Shown here: positions 7,621 to 16,201 of the stretch, in pieces
Layout: every line of letters begins with the position of its first letter
Position numbering within the stretch: the first letter of the stretch is position 1
Source: Rhodobacter sp. NTK016B
Lineage (GTDB): Bacteria > Pseudomonadota > Alphaproteobacteria > Rhodobacterales > Rhodobacteraceae
Direction of reading: 5' to 3'
DNA length: 64,000 bases
Assembly (NCBI RefSeq): GCF_017303295.1
Contig: NZ_JAFKOK010000012.1
Span: 62,001-126,000 of the forward strand
The notes under the pieces: generated by a model
Database searches by the model: none
Told to the model about the DNA's origin: nothing
Seen by the model: the letters and a program-made list of their open reading frames with translations, nothing else
Made by a program: the position numbers and the translations under genes

Positions 7621-9995
7621 GCCAGTCCCGCCTCGCGCATCAGGCGCTCGGCTTCGCGCTCCATCATCCGCTCGCGGCCTTCGCCATCGACCGAGACGCG
7701 CCCAATCTCCAGCAAAAGCGGCGCCGAAAGCGGCGTCACATGCGGTGCGCGCGCATGGTCGATGAGGGGGTTGGAGCGCAGCATATCCTCGATCCGGTCG
7801 TAATCCACCAGTCCCCGCCGCGCCTCGTCACGGGTGATCCGCAACAGCAGGTGGTCGGGGTCGTGCCTGCGCAACGTGTCATGGATGATGTCCGAGGAAA
7901 AGGTCGCCTGCTTGCCCGAGCGCCTTTGCCCCGGCAAGTTGCGCTGCATCAGCCCCGCAATCGTCGCAACGCTGCGAAACGTGCGTTTGATGAGCGAGTT
8001 ATGGGCAAGCCAGTCGTCAAACCCGTCCTGCAGGGTATCGGCGCGCAACAGCAGGGCCGGGTCGTCGACCGGATCGACCGACCAGATCATCAGCGCGTAA
8101 TCGGTGGTGACGAAGCCCAGCGGGCCAAGGCCCATCGCCTCCATCCGGCGCGAGATCAGCAGGCCCAGCGTCTGATGCGCGTTGCGGCCCGCAAAGCCCC
8201 AGATCGTCAGATGCCATTGCCCGCCGCGCGGAAAGCTCTCGCAAGCCAGAACGCCCGCGCGCGGCAGGACGGACAGGCGGCGCTGCATATCCAGCCAGTC
8301 GCGGATATCCGCGGGCAGCCGATGCCAGTCTTCCGGCTCGCCGATCAGCGCCTGGACCCGGTGCGACACCTGCAGGCTGCTGGCCATCTTCACGCCGCTA
8401 TAGACCGCGATCCGGGGTTGTTTGCGCGGGGTATTCTGCACCTCGACCACCATCTCGCGCAGGCGCTCGAAAGCCACCACGCGACCGCCGATCAGAAACA
8501 TGTCGCCGGGTTCCAGCGAAGCAGCGAAGCTTTCCTCGACCGTGCCCAGCGGCGCGCCGCCGCGCGCGCGGGCCATTCGGACATTCAGCTGTTCGGGATC
8601 GGTGATCGTGCCGATATTCATCCGGATCAGCTTTGCCGAGCGCGGATCGCGCAGATACCAGAGCCCTTTGCGTACCATCAGCCGCTGCCAGCGGTCGTAG
8701 GCTTTCAGCGCGTAGCCGCCCGTGGCGCAGAAATCGAGACAGGCGTCGAACTGCGCACGCGTCAGGGTCTGGTACGGGCCAGAGCTTCGGAATTCCTCGA
8801 ACAAGGCGTCGGCCTCGAATGGCCCCGCGCAGGCGGTCAGCAGGATATGCTGGCACAGTACATCCAGCGGGCCGGGCCCGTGCGGCTGGCCGTCCAGATC
8901 GCGTGCCTGCACTGCCTCCAGCGCGACGATGCTCTCGATCACCTCGAAGCGGTTCGCTGGCACCAGCCGCGCGCGCGAGGGGGCGTCATAGCGGTGGTTC
9001 GACCGCCCGATCCGCTGCACCAGCCGCGTGACCAGCTTCGGCGCCCCGACCTGCAGCACCAGATCCACATCGCCCCAGTCGATCCCCAGATCCAGCGAGC
9101 CGGTGCAGACCACCGCCCTGAGCGCCCCCTCGGCCATCGCCTGTTCTACCCGTTGCCGCGCCTCGCGCGAGAGCGAGCCGTGATGCAGGCCGATGGGCAG
9201 GTTGTCGGGGTTGGCCTCCCACAATTGCTGGAAGAACAGTTCGGCCTGCGCGCGGGTATTGACGAAAATCAGCGTCATGCGCGCCTGCGCCACCGCCGCC
9301 ATCACGTCGGGCACCGCGTAATGCGCGTTGCCACCGGCCCAGGGCGGCGGCTCCGAGGTCGGGAGCATGGCGATATCCGGCGCGGGCCCAGGATCGGCGC
9401 GCAGGATCTCGGCGCCGCCCATGAACGCGGCCAGCGCCTCGGGGTCGGACACCGTGGCCGACAGGCCGGTTACGGTCAGGCCCGGCGCCAGACTGCGAAG
9501 TCGCGCGATGCCCAGCATGGTCTGATCGCCGCGCTTCGATTCCGCCAGCGCGTGGATCTCGTCCACCACCACCCGCTTCAGGGATTTGAAAATCTTCGGC
9601 GCTTCCGGGTAGCTGGTCATCAGCGCCAGAGATTCCGGTGTCGTCAGCAGGATGTTCGGCGGATCGACCCGCTGGCGCGCGCGTTTGGCGCTCGACGTGT
9701 CGCCGGTGCGGTCCTCGATCCGGACCTTCAGCCCCATCTCGGAGACCGGCGCGGCGAGGTTGCGCGCTATGTCGGCGGTGAGCGCCTTCAGGGGCGACAG
9801 GTAGAGCGTGTGCAGCCCCTCGCCGCCGTTGGCCAGATCGACGAGCGAGGGAAGGAACCCCGCCAACGTCTTGCCCCCGCCCGTTGGCGCGATCAGCAGC
9901 GTGTCGCCCTTCGCCGCCAGCAGCGCCAGCTGGTGGGGATGCGGTTGCCATCCTCGCGCGGCGAACCAGTCGCGGAAGCGATCGGGCAGGCTCAT
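7617..9995 (-). CDS. Ligase-associated DEXH-box helicase (Lhr-like)
   Basis: A 792-aa superfamily 2 helicase. Walker A APTGGGKT is at about 36-43, DEIH at 145-148, motif III is GLSATVSDP, and motif VI is VQRIGRSNHR. It is shorter than full-length Lhr (about 1,500 aa), consistent with the bacterial Lhr-core/ligase-associated subgroup, a 3'-to-5' ssDNA-dependent ATPase/helicase. It is translationally coupled (ATGA overlaps) to the ligase gene upstream and pdeM downstream. Confidence 0.92.
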   Translation of the reverse strand: MSLPDRFRDWFAARGWQPHPHQLALLAAKGDTLLIAPTGGGKTLAGFLPSLVDLANGGEGLHTLYLSPLKALTADIARNLAAPVSEMGLKVRIEDRTGDTSSAKRARQRVDPPNILLTTPESLALMTSYPEAPKIFKSLKRVVVDEIHALAESKRGDQTMLGIARLRSLAPGLTVTGLSATVSDPEALAAFMGGAEILRADPGPAPDIAMLPTSEPPPWAGGNAHYAVPDVMAAVAQARMTLIFVNTRAQAELFFQQLWEANPDNLPIGLHHGSLSREARQRVEQAMAEGALRAVVCTGSLDLGIDWGDVDLVLQVGAPKLVTRLVQRIGRSNHRYDAPSRARLVPANRFEVIESIVALEAVQARDLDGQPHGPGPLDVLCQHILLTACAGPFEADALFEEFRSSGPYQTLTRAQFDACLDFCATGGYALKAYDRWQRLMVRKGLWYLRDPRSAKLIRMNIGTITDPEQLNVRMARARGGAPLGTVEESFAASLEPGDMFLIGGRVVAFERLREMVVEVQNTPRKQPRIAVYSGVKMASSLQVSHRVQALIGEPEDWHRLPADIRDWLDMQRRLSVLPRAGVLACESFPRGGQWHLTIWGFAGRNAHQTLGLLISRRMEAMGLGPLGFVTTDYALMIWSVDPVDDPALLLRADTLQDGFDDWLAHNSLIKRTFRSVATIAGLMQRNLPGQRRSGKQATFSSDIIHDTLRRHDPDHLLLRITRDEARRGLVDYDRIEDMLRSNPLIDHARAPHVTPLSAPLLLEIGRVSVDGEGRERMMEREAERLMREAGLA

Positions 9996-11563
9996 GCGCC
10001 CATCCCGTCAAGGATGTCGGTCAGCGCGGTCAGGCGGTCGGCTTCGCCTGCGGGTTTGTCCCAGCGGATGCGGCTGATGCGCGGAAACCGCATCGCCACG
10101 CCGGATTTGTGCCGGGTCGAGCGGTTGAGCCCTTCAAAGGCCACCTCGACCACCAGCGTCGCCTTGAGCGAGCGGACCGGGCCGAAACGGTCGATCGTGT
10201 TCGCGCGAACGAACCGATCGAGGCGGTTGAGCTCTTCATCCGTGAAGCCGGAATACGCCTTGCCCACCGGCACCAGCGTATCGCCGTCCCAAAGCCCGAA
10301 GGTGAAATCCGAGTAGAAGCCCGAGCGTTTGCCGTGACCGCGCTGGGCATACAAGATCACCGCGTCGACGATCATCGGGTCGCGCTTCCATTTGAACCAC
10401 GGCCCGCGCGGGCGACCGGCGGTATAGGCGCTGTCGAGACGTTTCAGCATCACGCCCTCGATCACCGCCGCCGGGGGATCGGCCCTTAGCGCGGCAAGAC
10501 CGTCCCAATCGGTGAATTCCAGCCGTTCTGAGACGTCGAAGCGCGGCTCGTCCAGATCCGCAAGCGCCTGTTCCAGTCGCAGGCGGCGCTCGGACCAGGG
10601 CAGGGGGCGCATGTCTTCGCCCGCCCATGTCATCACATCGTAGATCCTGACCGCGGCGGGATGGCTGGACAGGATCGCCTTGGTCGGTGCCTTGCGGCCT
10701 AGCCGTTTCTGAAGGTCGCTGAACGGCGCGACGCTGGTGTCGCGCTTTATCAGAAGCTCGCCGTCCAGAGCGCCGTCGAAGCACATCCGCTCGACGATAT
10801 CGGGAAAGGACCCCGAAATATCCTCGCCCGTTCGGGTGTACAGCTTGGCGGTGCCCCCCTCGGACACGGCCTGAATGCGGATCCCGTCCCATTTCCACTC
10901 GGCGGCATAGGCGGCAGGGTCCAGCGCGCTCAGATCCTCTTGGGTGACGGGCGTGGACAGCATCACCGGACGGAACGGCGCGCGGGCGGTGACTTCGGGA
11001 CGCGGACCGCCTTCGAGCCATGTGAAAAGCGGGGCGAAGGGCGGCTCGAACCCGGACCAGAGTTCTTCGATGTCCTCGATAGGCACCTGCCCGATCCGGG
11101 CCAGCCCGGTCAGCGCCAACCGGGTCGAGATGCCCACCCGCAGCGCGCCGGTCACCAGCTTGATCAGCGCAAAACGCTCGGACGGGCCCAGTTCATCCAG
11201 CCAGCGGGTCATCAACCCCGGCACATCGGTCTTGCCGGCATCCGACAGGGCAACGACGATTTCGGTCAGCGGGATGTCGCGGCCCGTGCCGCGTTCGGGC
11301 CAGATCAGCGCGATGGTCTCGGCCAGATCGCCGACATAGTGATAGGACATCGCGAACAGCTCGGGATCCACGCGCTCGCCCACCAGCGCTCTGAGCAGCG
11401 CAGGTTTGGCCTGCCCGGTCTCAAGCCCGCCGGTCAGGGCGGCCAGTGCATAGCCGCGATCCGGGTCGGGCGTGTCGCGGAAATACCGCTCAAGCAGCGC
11501 GAGTTTGGCGTTGCGTCCGGGCGTGAAGGCCAGCCGCTCGAGCAGATCGGCAAAGGCCTTCAT
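9992..11563 (-). CDS. ATP-dependent DNA ligase of the repair module
   Basis: A 523-aa ligase. An N-terminal DNA-binding region (about 1-190) precedes the adenylation domain with motif I EWKWDG (nucleophilic Lys224), and an OB-fold domain follows, ending in the FEGLNRSTRHKSG and FPRISRIRWDKPAGEAD segments typical of cis-type ATP ligases in this cluster. It seals nicks using ATP and acts alongside the replicative NAD-dependent LigA, which is not in the window. Start and stop overlap the neighbouring genes by 4 nt. Confidence 0.93.
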   Translation of the reverse strand: MKAFADLLERLAFTPGRNAKLALLERYFRDTPDPDRGYALAALTGGLETGQAKPALLRALVGERVDPELFAMSYHYVGDLAETIALIWPERGTGRDIPLTEIVVALSDAGKTDVPGLMTRWLDELGPSERFALIKLVTGALRVGISTRLALTGLARIGQVPIEDIEELWSGFEPPFAPLFTWLEGGPRPEVTARAPFRPVMLSTPVTQEDLSALDPAAYAAEWKWDGIRIQAVSEGGTAKLYTRTGEDISGSFPDIVERMCFDGALDGELLIKRDTSVAPFSDLQKRLGRKAPTKAILSSHPAAVRIYDVMTWAGEDMRPLPWSERRLRLEQALADLDEPRFDVSERLEFTDWDGLAALRADPPAAVIEGVMLKRLDSAYTAGRPRGPWFKWKRDPMIVDAVILYAQRGHGKRSGFYSDFTFGLWDGDTLVPVGKAYSGFTDEELNRLDRFVRANTIDRFGPVRSLKATLVVEVAFEGLNRSTRHKSGVAMRFPRISRIRWDKPAGEADRLTALTDILDGMGA

Positions 11564-12573
11564 TCCGCGTCATCCTCGTAGCCCACCAGATGCAGAGGCC
11601 GGGCGCGGCGCTGTTCCAGCTCGGCCCATCGCATCAGCGCGTCGTCGCGGCCATGGGTGATCCAGAATTCCGCCGGGTTCAGCTCGCGCAGGGTGCGGGT
11701 CAGATCGGGCCAGTCGACATGATCGGAAATGACCAGCGGCATCTCGACCCCCCGTTGCCGGACCCGCCCCCGGATCTGCATCCAGCCCGAGGCGAAGCCG
11801 ATCACCGGATCGCTGAAGCGCTGCACCCACGGGCTGGAAAAGGCCGAAGGCGGCGCGATGACCACCGCTTCGCGCAATGTCTTAGCCTCGGCCTTGTACA
11901 TCGTGGCCGGGCGCAGGTCGCCCAGCGGCACGCCCTGTTCGATGTGATACTCGCACAGCCGTTGCAGCGCGCCGTGGATATAGATCGGTGCGTCATAGCC
12001 TGCCTGCCGCAGCAGCATGATGACCCGCTGAGCCTTGCCCAGTGCATAGGCGCCGATCAGATGCGCGCGCTCAGGGAAGGCGCGGACCGAGGCCAGCAGG
12101 CGCGCGATCTCGTCCTGCGGCGGCGGGTGGTGGAAGACCGGCAGCGCAAAGGTGGCTTCGGTCACGAACAGATCGCAAGGAACGGGTTCGAAGGGCGCAC
12201 AGGCGGGATTGTCCACCCGCGAGTAATCACCCGAAACGACGGCGGTCACGCCACCCTGCCGCAGCGCCACCTGACACGAGCCGATCACATGCCCTGCGGG
12301 GTGAAAGCTGACCTCGACCCCGCCCAGATCCATTCGCCCCTCGGCGGCCTGCGTGACCCGCGCGAACTCGGCCCCGTAGCGGATCGCCATGATGTCGAGC
12401 GTCTGGCGCGAGGCCAGCACGGTGTCGTGCCCGGCACGGGCGTGATCGGCGTGACCATGGGTGATCAGTGCGCGCGCCACCGGGCGCACCGGGTCGATAT
12501 GGAAATCGCCGGCGGGGCAATACAGCCCCTCGGGACGGGGCAAAAGCAGCTGGGTAAACGAGTCGCTCTGCAT
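11560..12573 (-). CDS. Ligase-associated exonuclease (metallo-beta-lactamase/beta-CASP fold)
   Basis: A 337-aa metallo-beta-lactamase-fold nuclease, a distant relative of SNM1/Artemis and CPSF73. The metal motif HGHADH is at 39-44, and further ligand candidates are HPAGHVIGS, SGDY and the C-terminal SDHVDW/THGRDD segments. It is the first gene of the repair operon; the next three genes follow with 4-nt overlaps. I find no LexA-type GTTC-N7-GTTC box in the 160 bp upstream, so SOS control is not supported here. Confidence 0.9.
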   Translation of the reverse strand: MQSDSFTQLLLPRPEGLYCPAGDFHIDPVRPVARALITHGHADHARAGHDTVLASRQTLDIMAIRYGAEFARVTQAAEGRMDLGGVEVSFHPAGHVIGSCQVALRQGGVTAVVSGDYSRVDNPACAPFEPVPCDLFVTEATFALPVFHHPPPQDEIARLLASVRAFPERAHLIGAYALGKAQRVIMLLRQAGYDAPIYIHGALQRLCEYHIEQGVPLGDLRPATMYKAEAKTLREAVVIAPPSAFSSPWVQRFSDPVIGFASGWMQIRGRVRQRGVEMPLVISDHVDWPDLTRTLRELNPAEFWITHGRDDALMRWAELEQRRARPLHLVGYEDDAE

Positions 12574-12670
12574 GTGACCTGTCTTCTGCGGTGTCCTTTG
12601 GCTGCGCGAGCGTGTACCATGCCCGCGATGCTCTGCAGGCGCGCTGTCGTCTGCACAGGCTGCTGCGCCC

Positions 12671-12702
12671 GTTGAAACCTTTTCAACCCGGCAGTGTTAT
12701 AG
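12671..12702 (+). promoter_or_regulatory. Putative promoter with inverted-repeat operator
   Basis: A perfect 7-bp inverted repeat, GTTGAAA-CCT-TTTCAAC (12671-12687), overlaps a -35-like TTGAAA. A -10-like TTATAG at 12697-12702 follows after 19 nt. It lies 33 bp upstream of the peptidase gene. The 160-bp region between the divergent exonuclease and peptidase genes has no other feature I recognise. Confidence 0.4.
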
Positions 12703-12734
12703 TGGTGCCCCGTCACCAAGTCTCAAGGTCCGCC

Positions 12735-13739
12735 ATGCGCCGCTTTCGTTGTCCTTCGTGTCAGCACGAAGTGTTCTTCGCCAATACCTCGTGTCTCAAT
12801 TGCGGCACGGTGCTGATCTACAAGCCCGGTGCCGGTTTTTCCGTCAGCACGGAGGATTCCGTGCCTTGCGCGAACCGCGACAGCATCGGCTGCAACTGGA
12901 TCGCCGATGAGGGGCAGGATCTGTGCCTGTCCTGCGCGCATACGGTTGTGGTCCCCGATCTCAGCATCGACGGCAATCTCGACCGCTGGGCACGGATCGA
13001 AGCGGCGAAACGCCCGGTCATGCGCTCGCTGTTCCATATGGGGCTGCCGCTGCGCGACGCGGACGGCAACCCTGCCCCGGTTTTCCAGCTCAAGGGCGAT
13101 CCTGTCGATCGCAACAGGCCGCGGGTGCTGACGGGCCATGCCCGCGGAACCATCACGCTCAACATCGAAGAGGCCGATGACGATCAGCGTGAATCGATGC
13201 GCAGTGCCATGGGCGAGCCCTATCGCACCCTGTCGGGCCATTTCCGTCACGAAGTCGGGCACCATTTCTGGGCCCTGCTGACCGAGGCCGATCCAAACGC
13301 GCTGGACGAATTGCGCACGGTTTTCGGCGATGACCGGCAGGATTACGGCGAGGCGCTTGAGGCGCATTATCGCAACGGTCCGCCGCCCGACTGGGAAAAG
13401 CGCTTCATCTCGGCCTATGCCAGTTCGCATCCATGGGAAGATTTCGCTGAAACCTGGGCGCATGTGATGCACCTGCTCGACGGGATCGAAACGGCGCGTG
13501 CCTTCAATCTGATCCCCGGCGACCTGCCGCTCGACCCGGCCGATCTGATCGCGCTGCCGATGGCGCATCTGGCCAAGGCGTGGATCGAATTGTCGGTGGC
13601 GCTGAATGTGGTCAATCAGGCGATGGGGCACGAGACGTTCTATCCCTTCGTGCTCAACCGCGCGGTCATCGCCAAGATGGAAGCGGTGCGCCGGCTGATC
13701 GCCGGCTCCAGCCTTGTCCAACCCCGCGAGGCCGCCTGA
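12735..13739 (+). CDS. Putative zinc-ribbon, zinc-binding metallopeptidase
   Basis: A 334-aa protein. The N-terminal zinc ribbon has CPSC (6-9) and CLNC (20-23). The gluzincin-type motif HEVGH (172-176) is followed by a later acidic helix (PWEDFAETWAHVMH) that could supply the third metal ligand. This matches the family annotated as putative zinc-binding metallopeptidases, widespread in alphaproteobacteria and of unknown substrate. There is no signal peptide, so it is probably cytoplasmic. The stop abuts the ATG of the deaminase gene, implying one transcript. Confidence 0.8.
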   Translation: MRRFRCPSCQHEVFFANTSCLNCGTVLIYKPGAGFSVSTEDSVPCANRDSIGCNWIADEGQDLCLSCAHTVVVPDLSIDGNLDRWARIEAAKRPVMRSLFHMGLPLRDADGNPAPVFQLKGDPVDRNRPRVLTGHARGTITLNIEEADDDQRESMRSAMGEPYRTLSGHFRHEVGHHFWALLTEADPNALDELRTVFGDDRQDYGEALEAHYRNGPPPDWEKRFISAYASSHPWEDFAETWAHVMHLLDGIETARAFNLIPGDLPLDPADLIALPMAHLAKAWIELSVALNVVNQAMGHETFYPFVLNRAVIAKMEAVRRLIAGSSLVQPREAA

Positions 13740-14204
13740 ATGCACAATGTCACGGATGCCGAACGCGCCGCCATGGCGGAACTGGTTCGACGCGCGCATG
13801 ATGCCTCGCACGAGCCGGGCAAGGCGGGGATCGCCGCCGCGTTGCTGTGCGACGGCGAGATCATCGCCGAGGGCGCGAATCATGTCCATCTGCAGAACAA
13901 CCCCACGCTGCACGCCGAAATCGTCGCGCTCGGTCGCGCGGCAGAGGCGCTGGACCGGCCCGACCTGTCGGATTGCACCCTGCTCAGCACCCTGCAGCCC
14001 TGCGAGATGTGCCTCGCCGCGATGCGTTTCGCGGGTATCAACCGGGTGATCTTTGCTGCCCGGCAGGAAAACGTGCCGCCCCGATATTTCGCCTTTCCAC
14101 ACCTTAAACTCAGCGATTTCCTCGGCCCTGACGCACGGTTCAAGGCCGTCGGCGGGTTGATGGAGGCCGAGGTGCTGCCGCTCTACGAACACGGGCAGGA
14201 ATAG
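13740..14204 (+). CDS. Nucleoside/cytidine deaminase family protein
   Basis: A 154-aa zinc-dependent deaminase. HAE (58-60) supplies the zinc His and the proton-shuttling Glu, and PCEMC (87-91) supplies the two zinc cysteines. It belongs to the tRNA-adenosine/guanine deaminase-like (CMP/dCMP deaminase) superfamily; whether the substrate is a free base, nucleoside or nucleotide cannot be told. It directly follows the peptidase gene with no gap. Confidence 0.8.
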   Translation: MHNVTDAERAAMAELVRRAHDASHEPGKAGIAAALLCDGEIIAEGANHVHLQNNPTLHAEIVALGRAAEALDRPDLSDCTLLSTLQPCEMCLAAMRFAGINRVIFAARQENVPPRYFAFPHLKLSDFLGPDARFKAVGGLMEAEVLPLYEHGQE

Positions 14205-14247
14205 CACCGCCCAAGACCGCCGCCATCGGGTGTCATGGAAGTGTCAC

Positions 14248-14281
14248 TTGAATGCAAAAATGATTCCTGTATTCCGGAATC
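14248..14281 (+). promoter_or_regulatory. Promoter/operator of the ars operon
   Basis: An inverted repeat GATTCC-N8-GGAATC (14262-14267 and 14276-14281) ends at the base before the start codon of the regulator gene. A -35-like TTGAAT (14248-14253) and a weak -10-like TATTCC (14270-14275) would put the transcription start at or next to the ATG. I see no Shine-Dalgarno sequence, so the message may be leaderless. An autorepressor bound here would cover the -10 and the start site. Confidence 0.5.
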
Positions 14282-15100
14282 ATGGAAACGAATGACGCCG
14301 CCCTCGCCTTCTCGACCCTCGGCCATCCCGGCCGCCTGTCGGTGTTCCGGCTTCTGATGCGCTTCGCCCCGCGCGGCGTGCGCCCGACCGAGATCGCCGC
14401 CGCGCTGGATCTCAAGGCGAACACGCTGTCGCACCACCTCGCCGATCTGTCCGCTGCCGGGCTGGTCCGCGCCGAACGGCAAGGCCGCAATCTGTTCTAT
14501 GCGGTCGAGATGGACCGCGCCGAGGCGCTGGTCGGCTATCTGGTGCTCGATCTCGGGCGCGGGCGGCCACAGCTCGCCTCGCCGCTGCAGGCCCCCGAAA
14601 CGCCGCCCGACCGTGTCTTCAACGTCCTCTTCCTGTGCACCGGGAACTCGGCCCGCTCGCTGCTGGCCGAGGCTCTTTTGCGCGATCTGGGGCAGGGCCG
14701 TTTCCGGGCGTTTTCGGCGGGTACCCATCCGCGCGCGCAGCCGCATCCGCTGACGCTGGACCTGCTGAAGCGCAACGATCACGACATCACCGGGCTGCGC
14801 TCCAAATCCGTTGCCGAGTTCCGCCAGCCTGACGCGCCCTCGCTCGATTTCGTCTTCACCGTCTGCGATTCCGCCGCCGCCGAAGATTGCCCGCCCTGGC
14901 CCGGACAGCCGATTTCCGCCCATTGGGGGCTGCCCGACCCCGCCGGGGCCGAGGGCAGCGAGGCCGAGCGCGCCCTTGCCTTTGCCCGGACCTATGCCGC
15001 GCTGCACCGCCGGATCACCGCCTTTGTCGCCCTGCCGCTTGCCACGCTCGACCGGATGGCGCTGCAGGACGGTGTCGACGACCTATCAATCCTGACCTGA
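14282..15100 (+). CDS. ArsR-type regulator fused to ArsC-like (low-MW phosphatase) arsenate reductase
   Basis: 272 aa in two domains. Residues 1-100 are an ArsR-family winged helix ([21 protein letters not shown]). Residues about 112-250 are a low-molecular-weight phosphatase/ArsC domain with a CX5R loop, CTGNSAR (C119-R125). C195 and C203 lie at spacings close to the C10/C82/C89 redox triad of thioredoxin-linked ArsC. The ArsR half has no cysteine at all, so canonical As(III) sensing by ArsR thiols is excluded. It heads an operon with GAPDH and ArsJ genes. Likely an arsenate-pathway autorepressor that may also be an enzyme. Confidence 0.85.
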   Translation: METNDAALAFSTLGHPGRLSVFRLLMRFAPRGVRPTEIAAALDLKANTLSHHLADLSAAGLVRAERQGRNLFYAVEMDRAEALVGYLVLDLGRGRPQLASPLQAPETPPDRVFNVLFLCTGNSARSLLAEALLRDLGQGRFRAFSAGTHPRAQPHPLTLDLLKRNDHDITGLRSKSVAEFRQPDAPSLDFVFTVCDSAAAEDCPPWPGQPISAHWGLPDPAGAEGSEAERALAFARTYAALHRRITAFVALPLATLDRMALQDGVDDLSILT

Positions 15101-15110
15101 AGGAGCCGCC

Positions 15111-16121
15111 ATGCCCCGCATCGCCCTCAACGGCCTCGGCCGGATCGGAAAACTCGTGCTGCGCGATCTCGTCGACAGCGGCATCGCCGGGGATATCGTT
15201 CTGCTCAACGATCCGGTCGGAGATGCCGAGCAACACGCGCTGCTTCTGGAATTCGACAGCGTGCATGGCCGCTGGCCCCGCGCCATCACGGCGGGCGACG
15301 GCGGCCTCGGGATCGGCGGCATCCAGATGCGCCTGACCGCCCACCGCCGGATCGAGGATCTGCCGCTTGCCGAAATGGGCGTCGATCTGGTCATAGACTG
15401 TACGGGCGTGTTCAAGACCGGCGCCAAACTGCAGCCCTATCTCGACGCCGGGGTGAAGAAGGTGGTGATTTCGGCGCCCGTGAAGGACGGCGGCGCGCTG
15501 AACCTCGTCTACGGCATCAACCACGATCTTTACGACCCCGCGCAGCACAACCTTGTCACGGCGGCGTCCTGCACCACCAATTGCCTCGCCCCGGTGGTCA
15601 AGGTGATCCATGAGGGGCTGGGTATCCGCCATGGCTCGATCACCACGATCCACGATGTGACCAACACCCAGACCATCGTCGACCGCCCCGCCAAGGACAT
15701 GCGCCGCGCGCGCTCGGCCCTGACCAACCTGATCCCCACCACCACCGGATCGGCCAGTGCCATCACGCTCATCTACCCTGAGCTCAACGGCAAGCTGAAC
15801 GGCCATGCGGTGCGCGTGCCGCTGCTCAACGGCTCGCTCACCGACTGCGTCTTCGAAGTCGAGCGTGAAACCGACGCGGAATCCGTCAACGCCCTGTTCA
15901 AATCCGCCGCCGAGGGCCCGCTCAAAGGCATCCTCGGCTACGAAACGCGCCCCCTCGTCTCGTCCGATTTCACCAACGACCCGCGCTCGTCGATCATCGA
16001 CGCGCCCTCGACGATGGTGGTGAACGGCACGCAGGTGAAGATCTACGCCTGGTACGACAATGAATGGGGCTATGCCTGCCGGCTGGGCGACATCGCCCGC
16101 ATGGTCGCCGCCGCTCTCTGA
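15111..16121 (+). CDS. ArsJ-associated glyceraldehyde-3-phosphate dehydrogenase
   Basis: 336 aa; type I GAPDH with the Rossmann start LNGLGRIGK and the catalytic ASCTTNC (Cys154). Next to arsJ, this enzyme class makes 1-arseno-3-phosphoglycerate from glyceraldehyde-3-phosphate and arsenate, the substrate for ArsJ export. The start at 15111 follows GAAGGAG and lies 10 bp after the regulator gene. A glycolytic role in general metabolism is possible but less likely from this context. Confidence 0.9.
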   Translation: MPRIALNGLGRIGKLVLRDLVDSGIAGDIVLLNDPVGDAEQHALLLEFDSVHGRWPRAITAGDGGLGIGGIQMRLTAHRRIEDLPLAEMGVDLVIDCTGVFKTGAKLQPYLDAGVKKVVISAPVKDGGALNLVYGINHDLYDPAQHNLVTAASCTTNCLAPVVKVIHEGLGIRHGSITTIHDVTNTQTIVDRPAKDMRRARSALTNLIPTTTGSASAITLIYPELNGKLNGHAVRVPLLNGSLTDCVFEVERETDAESVNALFKSAAEGPLKGILGYETRPLVSSDFTNDPRSSIIDAPSTMVVNGTQVKIYAWYDNEWGYACRLGDIARMVAAAL

Positions 16122-16135
16122 TCTTCACTTTGTCT

Positions 16136-16173
16136 CAAATACTCTCGGGGGTCCGGGGGCAGACAGCCCCCGG
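16136..16173 (+). repeat. Intergenic hairpin repeat with AGACA loop (copy 1)
   Basis: Between the GAPDH and arsJ genes lies AAATACTCTCGGGGG followed by the perfect 8-bp hairpin CCGGGGGC-AGACA-GCCCCCGG (16153-16173). An inverted relative with the same loop lies at 49740-49793. Being inside an operon it is probably an RNA stability or attenuation element rather than a full terminator. Confidence 0.6.
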
Positions 16174-16201
16174 TTCCGCACTCTCCGCCCGGAGCGCCGC
16201 C

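Noticed and set aside
7479-10316. 945-codon plus-strand frame opposite the Lhr-like helicase
   Set aside because: Composition is Arg/Gln/His-rich with no family motifs, and it lies entirely opposite conserved repair genes.
12574-12734. LexA box upstream of the ligase-associated repair operon
   Set aside because: No GTTC-N7-GTTC or GAAC-N7-GAAC in the region, unlike the radical SAM pair.
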